Positions 17,595-25,861 of a stretch of 64,000 nt of DNA are shown here, piece after piece. The DNA lies in NCBI RefSeq assembly GCF_002262885.1, contig NZ_NKYF01000024.1:62001-126000 (forward strand), written 5' to 3'. Numbering within the stretch: the stretch's first letter is position 1; each line of letters starts with the position of its first letter. The notes beneath the pieces are model-generated. The model was not told the DNA's origin. It saw only the letters and a program-made list of their open reading frames with translations, and made no database searches. The stretch comes from Pseudonocardia sp. MH-G8 (GTDB lineage Bacteria > Actinomycetota > Actinomycetes > Mycobacteriales > Pseudonocardiaceae). Both the position numbers and the translations under genes were made by a program.

Positions 17595-18644
17595 GTGGGA
17601 CTGCGGGTCGCGGTCGGCCAGTCACCGGTGGCCACCGACGCCTACCTCACCTTCGCCGCCCAGCTGGGCGTCGAGGGCGTCCAGTTCAACACCCCGGAGC
17701 TGCCCGGCGAGCACCGCTGGGAGCAGGCCGACGTCCAGGCGCTCGTGGACCGGGTGGCCGCGTTCGGCCTGCGGGTCGAGGCGATCGAGAACCTGCCCAA
17801 CCATTTCTACGAGAAGGCGTTGCTCGGCCTGCCCGGCCGCGACGAGCAGATCGAGCACGTCCGCGCGACGATCACCCACCTCGGCCGGGCGGGCGTGCCG
17901 ATCCTCGGGCTGAACTTCATGCTGCAGTCCGTCTGGCGCACCGGCCTCGGCCCGACCGGACGCGGTGGGGCCACGGTCTCGACCTACGACCAGGCGATCG
18001 CCGCCGACCCCGCCCGCCGCGACGAGATCTGGGTGGCCCGGCGCGACCGGCGCATCGCCGACGCGAAGGACTCCTGGGTGCGCGGCGCGCACCTCGGCGG
18101 CGACGCGCGGATCGACCACGACCGGCTGTGGGACAACTACGCGTACTTCGTGCGCGCGCTCGTGCCGGCGGCCGAGGACGCCGGCGTGCGGATCGGGTTC
18201 CACCCCGACGACCCGCCTGCCGACGAGCTGCACGGCGTGGCGCGCATCCTCACCAGCGTCGACGCGCTGGAGCGCGCGGCCACCGTCGTCGACAGCCCGG
18301 CGCTGGGCGTGGAGCTGTGCCTCGGCACGGTCTCGGAGATGGGCGGGCAGGAGGCCGTGCTCGACGCCGTGGCGCGTCTCGGCGCCCGCGGCAAGATCCT
18401 CTACGTGCACCTGCGCGACGTCGCCGGCACGATGCCCCGCTTCACCGAGTGCTTCCTCGGCGAGGGCAACTACTCGCCGCTCGAGGTCGTGCGGGCGCTG
18501 CACGACGTGGGCTTCGACGGCTTCATCCTCGACGACCACACGCCCGGCCTCGTCGACGACGACGGCTACGGCTACCGCGGTCGAGCCCACGCCATCGGCT
18601 ACATCCAGGCCCTGATCGCCGCCACCACCGGGAGGACCCGATGA
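17595..18644 (+). CDS. uxuA: Mannonate dehydratase
   Basis: Converts D-mannonate to 2-keto-3-deoxygluconate. The protein is 349 residues, a TIM barrel with GFHPDDPPADEL near residue 200 (metal/substrate residues of the family), VELCLGTVSEM, YVHLRDV and GFILDDHTPG. GTG 17595 starts one base past the SDR stop, and its stop overlaps the next ATG. Together with the neighbouring aldolase it defines a hexuronate/aldonate route ending in pyruvate and glyceraldehyde-3-phosphate. Length is close to E. coli UxuA without some loops. Confidence 0.9.
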   Translation: MGLRVAVGQSPVATDAYLTFAAQLGVEGVQFNTPELPGEHRWEQADVQALVDRVAAFGLRVEAIENLPNHFYEKALLGLPGRDEQIEHVRATITHLGRAGVPILGLNFMLQSVWRTGLGPTGRGGATVSTYDQAIAADPARRDEIWVARRDRRIADAKDSWVRGAHLGGDARIDHDRLWDNYAYFVRALVPAAEDAGVRIGFHPDDPPADELHGVARILTSVDALERAATVVDSPALGVELCLGTVSEMGGQEAVLDAVARLGARGKILYVHLRDVAGTMPRFTECFLGEGNYSPLEVVRALHDVGFDGFILDDHTPGLVDDDGYGYRGRAHAIGYIQALIAATTGRTR

Positions 18645-19255
18645 ACCTCGCCGACACGCTCGCCGCCCAGTTCGTGGTGCCGGTGCTGCGCTGCCCCGAC
18701 GTCGAGGACGCGGTCGCCACCGGCACCGCCCTGCGCGACGGAGGGCTGCGCGCGGTGGAGCTGACGATGAGCACGCCCGACGTGTTCACGGCCGTGCGCC
18801 GGCTCGCCGACGACGGCGTCACGGTCGGGGTCGGCACCATCACCGACCCCGACGACGTGCACCGTGCGGCCGACGCCGGGGCGCGCTTCGTGGTGTCGTT
18901 CCGCTGCGCGCCCGGGTTCGTCGCGGCCGCGCGGGAGCGCGACCTGCTCTCGGTCCCCGGCGCGCTCACCCCGTCGGAGGTGCACGCCGCGCACGCCGAG
19001 GGCGCGGGCCTGATCAAGCTGTTCCCGGCGGGCATGATCACCCCGGGCTACCTCGGCGAGCTCGCACCGCTGGTGCCCGGCGCCGGCTACGTCATCAGCG
19101 GCGGGATCCGGCTCGACCCCGAGGTGCTGGCGACGTGGCGCGCCGCCGGGGCGCGCGCGGTGGCCGTCGGCCGCGAGCTCGGCACCAGCGGCGAGCACGG
19201 CGTCGAGGAGGTGCGCAGGCGGGCGGCCCGCGCCGTCGAGCTGGCCGCCGCGTGA
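18641..19255 (+). CDS. eda: 2-keto-3-deoxy-6-phosphogluconate aldolase
   Basis: Class I aldolase of 204 residues that cleaves KDPG into pyruvate and glyceraldehyde-3-phosphate. The Schiff-base lysine is Lys126 in LIKLFPAG; VELTMST carries the catalytic Glu; the phosphate loop is SGGI. ATG 18641 overlaps the UxuA stop, and its stop overlaps the kinase GTG. Its product list requires a phosphorylated KDG, so a kinase step must exist, most simply from the next gene. Confidence 0.92.
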   Translation: MNLADTLAAQFVVPVLRCPDVEDAVATGTALRDGGLRAVELTMSTPDVFTAVRRLADDGVTVGVGTITDPDDVHRAADAGARFVVSFRCAPGFVAAARERDLLSVPGALTPSEVHAAHAEGAGLIKLFPAGMITPGYLGELAPLVPGAGYVISGGIRLDPEVLATWRAAGARAVAVGRELGTSGEHGVEEVRRRAARAVELAAA

Positions 19256-20700
19256 CGGTCTGGCTCGGGATCGACGTCGGGACGTCGTCGGTCAAGGCGC
19301 TCGCCCTCGCCGACGACGGCACCGTCCTCGCGCGGGGTCACGCCGCGCACCCGACGCGGCGCGACGGGGACCGGGTCGAGCAGGACCCCGACCACTGGGT
19401 GCGCGGCCTCGCCGCGGTCGTCGCCCAGTGCGCGGCCGCGGGCGTCCCGGACGGGGTGGCGGTGGTCGGGCACACGCCGAGCCTGGTGCTCGCCGACGCC
19501 GAGCGGCGCCCGGTGCTGCCGTGCCTGACCTGGCAGGACGTCCGCGCGGGCGACGAGGCGCGGGAGCTCGCGCGCGATTTCCCGGATGCCCGCGCGCTGG
19601 TGGGCACCGAGCTGCCGTGGGGTCCGTCGTACCTGCCGGCCAAGCTGCTGTGGGCCGCGCGGCACGCGCCGGACGCGCTGGACGCCGCGCGCTGGCTGCT
19701 GCAGCCCAAGGACCACGTCGGCTACGTGCTCACCGGGGTCGCCGCCACCGACCCGTGGTCGTCGAAGGGCCTGTGCCGCGTGGACGCGGGTGCACGACCG
19801 GTCGGCCCGGTGCTCGCGGCGGCCGGCACCGACCCGTCGCTGCTGCCGCCGCGGCGCGACCCCTGGTCGCTGCTGGGCCGCGTGGACAGCGCCGGCGCCG
19901 CGGCGTCCGGGCTGCCCGAGGGTGTGCCCGTCGCCGTCGGCTGGAGCGACGCGCTCGCCGGGATGGCCGGGATCGGCGCGTTCGAGGAGCCCTCGGCGTT
20001 CCTGCTCACCGGGACCTCGCAGATCGCCGGGCTCACCGGCGCCGAGCCCGCCGGGCCCACACCGCTGCTCACCGTGCCGGCCACCTGCGCGCCGCTGCCG
20101 ATCTGCTACGGCCCCACCCAGGCAGGCGGGGCGGCACTCGCCTGGGCGGCCGCCCTGCTCGGGCGCGAGCCCGACGACCTGGTGGCGCTGGCCATGACCG
20201 CCGACCCCGCCGCGGTCCCCCGGTTCCTGCCCTACCTCGACGGCGAGCGCGCACCGCTGTGGCGCCCCGACGTCCGCGGCGTCCTGCAGGACCTGGGCAG
20301 CGCGGCCGGGCCCGCAGAGGTCGCCCGGGCGGTGATGCGCGGGGTCGCGCTGAGCACGCGCCACGTCCTGAGCACCGCGGCGGAGGCCACCGGCGTGCCG
20401 GCCGGACCGGTGCACGTCGGCGGGCGCAGCGCCGCGCAGCCGGAGTGGACACGGGTGCAGCGCGAGACGCTGGGCCGCCCGCTCGTGGCGCACCGCGAGG
20501 CGGAGACGGCGGCGCTGGGCGCGGCCGTCCTCGCGGCGGCCGCGGTGACCGGCGACGCCCTGGGCACCTGCTCGCGCCGGCTGGGCGGCCGGTCGGGAGT
20601 CGAGCACCCGGACAGGACCGAGATCAGGACGGGCGCCGAACTGTACGAGAAGTACCTGTACGACGTGAAGGCCGAGCTGTCCCGCCGAGCCCCCGCCTGA
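19252..20700 (+). CDS. FGGY-family carbohydrate kinase
   Basis: Sugar kinase of 482 residues in the xylulokinase/gluconokinase fold. It opens with GIDVGTSSVKAL (phosphate-binding loop), has TWQDVRAGDE instead of the usual WxDxR, GWSDALAGMAGIG where GD is typical, and FLLTGTSQI. GTG 19252 overlaps the aldolase stop. The usual KDG kinase belongs to the PfkB family, and none lies in this operon, so this FGGY enzyme may phosphorylate 2-keto-3-deoxygluconate or an upstream acid. That is inference; a xylulose or gluconate kinase role is also possible. Confidence 0.88.
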   Translation: MTVWLGIDVGTSSVKALALADDGTVLARGHAAHPTRRDGDRVEQDPDHWVRGLAAVVAQCAAAGVPDGVAVVGHTPSLVLADAERRPVLPCLTWQDVRAGDEARELARDFPDARALVGTELPWGPSYLPAKLLWAARHAPDALDAARWLLQPKDHVGYVLTGVAATDPWSSKGLCRVDAGARPVGPVLAAAGTDPSLLPPRRDPWSLLGRVDSAGAAASGLPEGVPVAVGWSDALAGMAGIGAFEEPSAFLLTGTSQIAGLTGAEPAGPTPLLTVPATCAPLPICYGPTQAGGAALAWAAALLGREPDDLVALAMTADPAAVPRFLPYLDGERAPLWRPDVRGVLQDLGSAAGPAEVARAVMRGVALSTRHVLSTAAEATGVPAGPVHVGGRSAAQPEWTRVQRETLGRPLVAHREAETAALGAAVLAAAAVTGDALGTCSRRLGGRSGVEHPDRTEIRTGAELYEKYLYDVKAELSRRAPA

Positions 20701-20710
20701 CCGGCGGGTG

Positions 20711-20968
20711 TCAGTGGTGTTGCGCCCGCTCCACCGTCACCTCCAACGCCGCCAGCAACTCGCGGGCGGACTCGAGGCTCAGCTCCACCGCAACCCGGGC
20801 CGACGGGCCGTGCTCCGGGTTCAGGAAGTCGATGTTCACGGTGTGCTCGTCGGGGGCGTGCACGGGGTGGTCGTAGTAGACGGTGGCCGTCTGCAGCGGG
20901 AACCAGCCCTGCGGGCCCTTGCCGCTGCTGGCCCTGACCGCGATCTTCTCGGTGCTGTAGGTGCACAC
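20711..20968 (-). CDS. Small conserved protein, DUF6295-like
   Basis: An 85-residue protein beginning MCTYSTEKIAV, with GWFPL, VYYDHPVHAPDEHTVNIDFLNP and a C-terminal helix ARELLAALE. I recall this pattern as DUF6295; no function is known to me. GTG 20968 lies five bases after the dienelactone hydrolase stop with GGGGAGG upstream, so the two are coupled. The His- and Asp-rich centre (DHPVHAPDEH) could bind a metal; speculative. Confidence 0.75.
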   Translation of the reverse strand: MCTYSTEKIAVRASSGKGPQGWFPLQTATVYYDHPVHAPDEHTVNIDFLNPEHGPSARVAVELSLESARELLAALEVTVERAQHH

Positions 20969-20973
20969 GGCGA

Positions 20974-21726
20974 TCAGGCCTCCCCGTCCAGGTGCGCGGC
21001 GAAGAACGCCTCGACCCGCTGCCACCCGTCGAGCGCGGCGGCCACCCGGTAGGAGGGCCGGTCCACGGCGAAGAACGCGTGGCCCGCGTCGTCGTAGCGG
21101 TGGAACTCGTAGGTCTTGCCGTGGGTCTGCAGCAGCTTCTCCAGCTCGTCGACCTGGTCGGGCGAGGGGTAGGAGTCCTCGTTGCCGAACAGCCCCAGCA
21201 GCGGGGCGCGCAGCTCGGCCGTGCGGTCGGCCAGCGGCTGGACCTGCAGCGGGAAGCCCTCGGGCGGCGTGCCGACGACGAACGCGCCGTAGCAGTCCAC
21301 GGCGGCCTGGACGTCGAGCTCCAGCGCGGACAGGAACGCCTGCCGCCCACCGGAACAGAAGCCGATCGTGCCGACCTTCCCGTTCGAGGTCGGCAGCGCG
21401 CGCAGCCAGCGCGCCGCGCCCGCCGCGTCCCCGACGAACCGCTCGTCGGGCACCCCGCCGTTCGCCCGCGCCGTGGCCGCCGCGTCGTCCGGGTCGGCCC
21501 CGGGCGCTTCCCGGCTGTAGAGGTTCGTGCAGATCGCGTTGTAGCCGGAGGTGGCGAAGCGACGCACCACCTCCTTGCTCCCGCGGTCGAACCCGGGCAT
21601 GTGGTGGATCACCACCACACCGCCCCGGCTCCCGCCGTCCATCGGGCGCGCGGTGTAGGCCTCGATCTCGTCGTCGTTCGCGCCCCGGATGCCCACGGTC
21701 TCGGCGAGCACGGCGTCATAGCGCAC
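20974..21726 (-). CDS. Dienelactone hydrolase family protein
   Basis: Alpha/beta hydrolase of 250 residues. The nucleophile is Cys in GFCSGG near residue 124, as in true dienelactone hydrolases, with the acid in the GNEDSYPS region and His in AGHAFF. The early VIHHMPGFD resembles the oxyanion segment. GTG 21726 follows GAGGGG. It forms a two-gene unit with the DUF6295-like protein. Ring-cleavage genes are absent nearby, so the substrate need not be a dienelactone. Confidence 0.88.
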   Translation of the reverse strand: MRYDAVLAETVGIRGANDDEIEAYTARPMDGGSRGGVVVIHHMPGFDRGSKEVVRRFATSGYNAICTNLYSREAPGADPDDAAATARANGGVPDERFVGDAAGAARWLRALPTSNGKVGTIGFCSGGRQAFLSALELDVQAAVDCYGAFVVGTPPEGFPLQVQPLADRTAELRAPLLGLFGNEDSYPSPDQVDELEKLLQTHGKTYEFHRYDDAGHAFFAVDRPSYRVAAALDGWQRVEAFFAAHLDGEA

Positions 21727-21915
21727 GAGGAATTCCCCTCTCGATCACGACAGCACTGCGTCTCCCCCCAGTCTTCTCGCAACGGCGCCGGAGATCCACA
21801 TGCCCCCGGTTCCGAACGCTCCATCGTCCGTGATCACCAGTTCGGCGCAGAAGCGGCCGGATATCGCCGTTCCTGCACCGGACCGGTGATCACACGAGCC
21901 GGCTCGCCCGGGTGA

Positions 21916-22461
21916 TCAGGCGGCCGTCGCGACGTCGAGCAGCTCGTCCAGCGCCATCGTCGGCGCGCCCGGCACCTTCGCCTCGTCGTCCCAGCGCCGC
22001 ACGTCCATCGCCTCGCGCGCGAGCGGGTGGCGCAGGAACCGGTCCACCTCGGCGGACGCAGCCGGCCCGCCCTGGACCTCGAGGGAGCGGACCGACACCG
22101 GCGACAGCAGCGCCGCGTACCCGGGGTCGAGCGACACGAGCGCGCGCTTGGCCAGCACGTGCGCCCCGACGATCCAGCCGACCTCGTGGCCGAGCAACCG
22201 CGTGCAGTACGCGGCCCCCGCGCGCTCGTGCGGCGCGTCCGGGAGCTGCGCCGTCACCGCGGGCGAGCGGCCGATGTCGTGCAGGAGGGCGGCCGCGACG
22301 ACCGCGGGCCGCGCACCGGCCCGGACGGCGAGCGTGCCGCACTGCAGGGCGTGCGCCAACTGGTCGACGGCCTCGCCGCCGTATGGCAGGTCCGCGACGG
22401 CGCGCAGGTCGGCCCGCAGCCGCTCGCGCGTGGCGGCGGGTTCGGTCGGTCCCTCGGTCAT
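21916..22461 (-). CDS. HD-domain oxygenase, PhnZ-like
   Basis: PhnZ is a mixed-valent di-iron oxygenase that cleaves the C-P bond of 2-amino-1-hydroxyethylphosphonate. This 181-residue protein keeps the family pattern: Tyr27, Glu30 and His37 in YGGEAVDQLAH, His61-Asp62 in LLHDIG, His78 in PHERAG, His100/Lys104 in GAHVLAK, and RRWDDEAK near the end. The spacing of Tyr27, Glu30, His37 and HD equals PhnZ shifted by three. Where PhnZ has a second His just after HDIG, this protein has Arg65, so the substrate may differ. No phosphonate transporter or aminotransferase is adjacent. ATG 22461 has GGAG upstream. Confidence 0.8.
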   Translation of the reverse strand: MTEGPTEPAATRERLRADLRAVADLPYGGEAVDQLAHALQCGTLAVRAGARPAVVAAALLHDIGRSPAVTAQLPDAPHERAGAAYCTRLLGHEVGWIVGAHVLAKRALVSLDPGYAALLSPVSVRSLEVQGGPAASAEVDRFLRHPLAREAMDVRRWDDEAKVPGAPTMALDELLDVATAA

Positions 22462-22765
22462 GGCGGCTCCGTTCGGATGTGGCCGGTCGTCGCCCGTGAG
22501 TGAAGGACGCGGCGGTGACGCACTCCTCAACCCGGCTTGCACGGGACATGGCGGTCAGGTGACCGCCGGACCCGGGTTGTCTTTCGCCTGGTGACGCGGC
22601 GGCCACCACGCTCCCCTCCTCCTCCCACGCCACCCGTCGACGGGGTGCGCTGCGCGGATCCGGGGGCATGACAGGACACGGGTGCGTGCGCACCTCCTCG
22701 GCCCTGCGCCGCGAGGCGTTGCCGCTGCCCCTCCCCCGTGGCTCTGCCTCGTAGCCCCGGTTGCG

Positions 22766-23299
22766 GTGGGCGCGCCGTCCCCGGCTCGAGACTTCCTGCC
22801 CCGCCGCCACCCGGGGTCTCACGCGCAGTCGGTCCGGCGCCGAGCCCGTCCTCCGCGCCGAGGGTGGCTGGGTGGGGTCCAAGCAACGAATATCGTGGTC
22901 GGCCGGGTCGCCGTCCCCGACGCGGGCCCAGGCCCGTTCCGGCCGAGTCCGTGACGGCCGGGTCCGTGCCCACCTTGCTGTGGTGGCGTTCTCGTACCCC
23001 TCACGTCCTGATCCCGCCGGTCACCGGAGGTGGGCACGCCTCCGAACTGACCGCTGATCATCGATAAGGGGGTGTGGAACGGGACCACCGCAAGGTGGGC
23101 CCCACCCGGCAGGGACGGGCTCGTCCCGAACGGGCCTGGGCCCGCGCCGGGGACGGCTGTCCACCCAGCCCGGATATTCGGTAGTTCCGCCAACCCGGCC
23201 ACCCCGCCGGCGGACAGGGCAGGGGAACTCGGCCGACTGCGCCGAAGACCAGGGGCGGGGTGTGGGGCAGTGGCTGCGAGCCGGGGACGGCGCGCCCAC
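22766..23299. repeat. Large imperfect inverted repeat in a 1-kb gene-free region
   Basis: The region 22462-23510 holds no credible gene. Two arms of about 240 bp face each other around 23033. The outer 23 bp are identical (22766-22788 and 23277-23299, GTGGGCGCGCCGTCCCCGGC at the left end). A 30-bp block at 22910-22939 pairs with 23128-23157 with one mismatch, and CCCACCTTGC at 22969-22978 pairs with 23090-23099. Parts between are diverged. Open frames in the arms look like each other only because of the duplication. Confidence 0.8.
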
Positions 23300-23304
23300 A
23301 GGTG

Positions 23305-23375
23305 TTTCATGACGATATAGACGTGAGGGTTTTTGGATCTTCCCGAATCCCTCTCACGTCTATCTGATCATGAAA
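23305..23375. repeat. 71-bp hairpin with 23-bp arms
   Basis: TTTCATGA...ATAGACGTGAG at 23305-23327 pairs with CTCACGTCTAT...TCATGAAA at 23353-23375, 20 of 23 positions, around a 25-base loop. It is far less GC-rich than the surroundings and abuts the end of the large inverted repeat. It could be a bidirectional terminator, a structured RNA or a repeat-element end. Confidence 0.75.
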
Positions 23376-23510
23376 AGGGCGTTCCGCGGAACGTGAGGGG
23401 CGGACTCGATCGGCGAAAGTGGCGCAAGAGAGACGGACTCCCCCGCTACTCCCGGCGATCATGGCGCGAGAGCGTCACGTGCGACTCACCACCACATGGT
23501 CGGAGCCCGC

Positions 23511-24461
23511 TCAGTAGTCGATCTTGCGGACGAGGGCGGACGGCTCGGCCACGAGCTGCCAGAACCGGTCTCGGATCGCCGTGGTGATCGGGCCCGGTCG
23601 CCCCGTTCCGACGGGGGCGCCGTCGAGCTCCACGATGGGCGTCACGCCACCGGCCGTCGTGGTCGCGAAGATCTCGTCCGACGCGTAGAGCTCCTCGGAG
23701 CTCACGTCCCGCTCCTCGACGGGTACGCCTCGTCGAGCGGCGATCTCGATCGCCGTCCGCCGGGTGATCCCCGGCAGGCAGTTGCGCACCGGAGTCGCGA
23801 TCGTCCCGTTCTTCACGACGAGCACGTTGAACCCCGCGCCCTCGGCCAGGCAGTTGTCCGAGTCGAGCAGTATCGGCTGCATCGCCCCGCGCTCCCGTGC
23901 CTCCAGCGTGGCCTTCGTGAGGTCGCCCCATTGCAGGTTCTTGACGGTCGGGTCCACGGTCCCGCGGCCGGAGCGGCGAACGTGCCGGGCGACCACCGCG
24001 CTCGCCCCGTCGAGCTGGGCCTCCAGCGGGAAGACCCACAGGTATGGGATGGCGTAGGCGTAGACCCTCGGCGCCATCGCGGGCGACATCCGGTCCCCCG
24101 GTGTGGGGCCGAGCCCCCGCGTCACCCCGATCCAGACGAACGCCTCCCGCAGCTGCGACAGCGCGGTGCAGCGCAGCGCGATCGCCTCGATCTCCTCGGC
24201 GGCGAGCGGGCTCTCGATGCGCAGCTTCCGTGCCCCGGCGACGAGCCGCTCGACGTGCTCCCCCAGCCGGAATATCCCGCCGTGCCACACCGACACCGCG
24301 GTGTAGGTCAGGTCGGAGTGGGCGAAGCCGGCGTCGAAGACGCTGATCCGGGCCTGGGCTGCGGGGACGTACTCCCCGTCGATCCAGGCGCATCCACCGG
24401 CGAGCGGCGAGGTGGTGTCCACGTCGTGCTCGCTGTACCGGATCACGCCCCGGCTCGTCAC
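23511..24461 (-). CDS. Class IV PLP aminotransferase
   Basis: Fold-type IV aminotransferase of 316 residues (branched-chain/D-amino acid aminotransferase or aminodeoxychorismate lyase type). Visible are SVFDAGFAHSDLTYTAVSVW, the PLP-lysine segment PTVKNLQWGDLTKA, AEGAGFNVLVV and FATTTAGGVTPI. GTG 24461 overlaps the permease stop, so it is the last gene of the HyuA-HyuB-NCS1 operon; GTG 24446 is an alternative start. In context it could transaminate the amino acid released from the hydantoin or oxoproline-like substrate. Confidence 0.88.
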   Translation of the reverse strand: MTSRGVIRYSEHDVDTTSPLAGGCAWIDGEYVPAAQARISVFDAGFAHSDLTYTAVSVWHGGIFRLGEHVERLVAGARKLRIESPLAAEEIEAIALRCTALSQLREAFVWIGVTRGLGPTPGDRMSPAMAPRVYAYAIPYLWVFPLEAQLDGASAVVARHVRRSGRGTVDPTVKNLQWGDLTKATLEARERGAMQPILLDSDNCLAEGAGFNVLVVKNGTIATPVRNCLPGITRRTAIEIAARRGVPVEERDVSSEELYASDEIFATTTAGGVTPIVELDGAPVGTGRPGPITTAIRDRFWQLVAEPSALVRKIDY

Positions 24462-25861
24462 GAGGTCACCGCCGCGTCGTCCCTGCCGGCGGCCGCATCC
24501 CCGGCGGGGACGGCGGGCGCGTAGTAGCGCCCCTTGGTGGCCAGCGCCACGACGGGAACCAGGACGAAGGCGACCGCGCCCGAGACGAACGGCGCGAGGG
24601 AGACCCCGAGCGGGCCCGCGACGCCGAAGGCCATCGGCACCGCGACGAGCAGCGCGACACCGACGGAGACCAGCCCCACGGGGTTGTAGTCGCGCAGCTG
24701 CGACCGTTCGTGGGGCGAGACGTCCGGGACGATCTTCAACCAGCGCTTGACCACGAACATGTCGGCGACCACCGCCATGACCCACGCGATGATGAAGACG
24801 GCCTCGAAGGTGAGGACCTGGTTGAGGCTGTTGTAGATGCCGCCGAACATCAGTGCCGTCCCCAGGACGGTGGTGAGCACCACCCACCAGTGCCGGCCGG
24901 GGCTGAAACCGAAGAGCCGGGTGAACAGGGTGCTGTAGATGATCGAGCCCGAGTAGGCGTTGGTCACGTTGATCCGGATCTGCGTGATCACCACGAACAG
25001 CACGCCCCACGCGCCCATGATCGCCGGGAGGTAGACACCGGGGTCGCTCTCGCCGAACCGCAGGGTGAGCCAGCCGCCGAGGATTCCGCACCCGGTGAAG
25101 GTGAGGATCTGCGAGGCGAACCCGACGATGACGGCCCCGGACGTGCGCCGCCGCGGCGGGATGAAGCGCCCCATGTCCGCCGAGATGGTCACCTGCGACA
25201 CCACGGCGAGGGCACCGGCGAGCACCTGCAGCAGCGGCGGCCCCGCCGCCGGGTTGGTCGTCTCGGCGGGCATATAGGACCAGAAGTCCACCTCGACGGG
25301 CTGGTTCGCCGCCTGCACGATCGTGATTGCCAGGAACACGAAGTAGACCGGCAGCGTGACCCACATGATGATGTTCATCAGCCGCATGCCGAACCAGGTC
25401 ATCGGAATGATCAGCAGCCCGGTGCCGAGGTAGACGACCCAGATCGGGATCCACTCCCACTGGGCGTGGATCGCGTTCGCCATGATCGCGCCCTCGAACG
25501 CGAAGAACATGAGGAACGTCAGCGTGTAGATCAGCGACGTGACCGCCGACCCGAAGTAGCCGAACCCGGAGGAGCGGCTCATCAGGTCGGCGCCCAGACC
25601 CGTGGCCGACGCCTTCCGGCACCACGCGTACGCCAGGGCGCCGATCGCGACGCCCGCGATCACCATGCCCCAGACGAGGGCTTGCGTGCCGTAGGCGAGG
25701 ACCAGGGTGCCGCCCCAGGACAGGAAGAACATCGCCGTGGTGATGCCGAACATCACGCCGAACAGGGAGACCGTGCTCCACGTGCGGTACTGCACGGGCA
25801 CGCTCGACTGCGCGTAGTCCTCCCGGTTCTCCGCCCAGTCCGACTCGGCCGCGCCGCTCAT
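24458..25861 (-). CDS. NCS1-family permease
   Basis: Proton- or sodium-coupled importer for nucleobases, hydantoins, allantoin and similar small heterocycles. The protein has 467 residues and about 12 spans; the start RTWSTVSLFGVMFGITTAMFFLSWGG and the internal GALAVVSQVTISADMGRFIPP fit the family. Its ATG overlaps the HyuB stop and its stop overlaps the aminotransferase GTG. Being coupled to hydantoinase-type genes, it most likely imports their substrate, a hydantoin, 5-oxoproline or related cyclic amide. Confidence 0.88.
   Translation of the reverse strand: MSGAAESDWAENREDYAQSSVPVQYRTWSTVSLFGVMFGITTAMFFLSWGGTLVLAYGTQALVWGMVIAGVAIGALAYAWCRKASATGLGADLMSRSSGFGYFGSAVTSLIYTLTFLMFFAFEGAIMANAIHAQWEWIPIWVVYLGTGLLIIPMTWFGMRLMNIIMWVTLPVYFVFLAITIVQAANQPVEVDFWSYMPAETTNPAAGPPLLQVLAGALAVVSQVTISADMGRFIPPRRRTSGAVIVGFASQILTFTGCGILGGWLTLRFGESDPGVYLPAIMGAWGVLFVVITQIRINVTNAYSGSIIYSTLFTRLFGFSPGRHWWVVLTTVLGTALMFGGIYNSLNQVLTFEAVFIIAWVMAVVADMFVVKRWLKIVPDVSPHERSQLRDYNPVGLVSVGVALLVAVPMAFGVAGPLGVSLAPFVSGAVAFVLVPVVALATKGRYYAPAVPAGDAAAGRDDAAVTS

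Noticed and set aside
20974..22461. Phosphonate degradation cluster
   Set aside because: Only the HD protein suggests it; no phosphonate importer, aminotransferase or PhnY-like dioxygenase is present.
22682..23320. Overlapping short open frames in the inverted-repeat region
   Set aside because: Pro/Arg/Gly-rich peptides without motifs on both strands; their resemblance comes from the DNA duplication.
24462..25781. Extension of the class IV aminotransferase over the NCS1 permease
   Set aside because: The upstream part of that frame is shadow sequence; the GTG overlapping the permease stop is the reasonable start.
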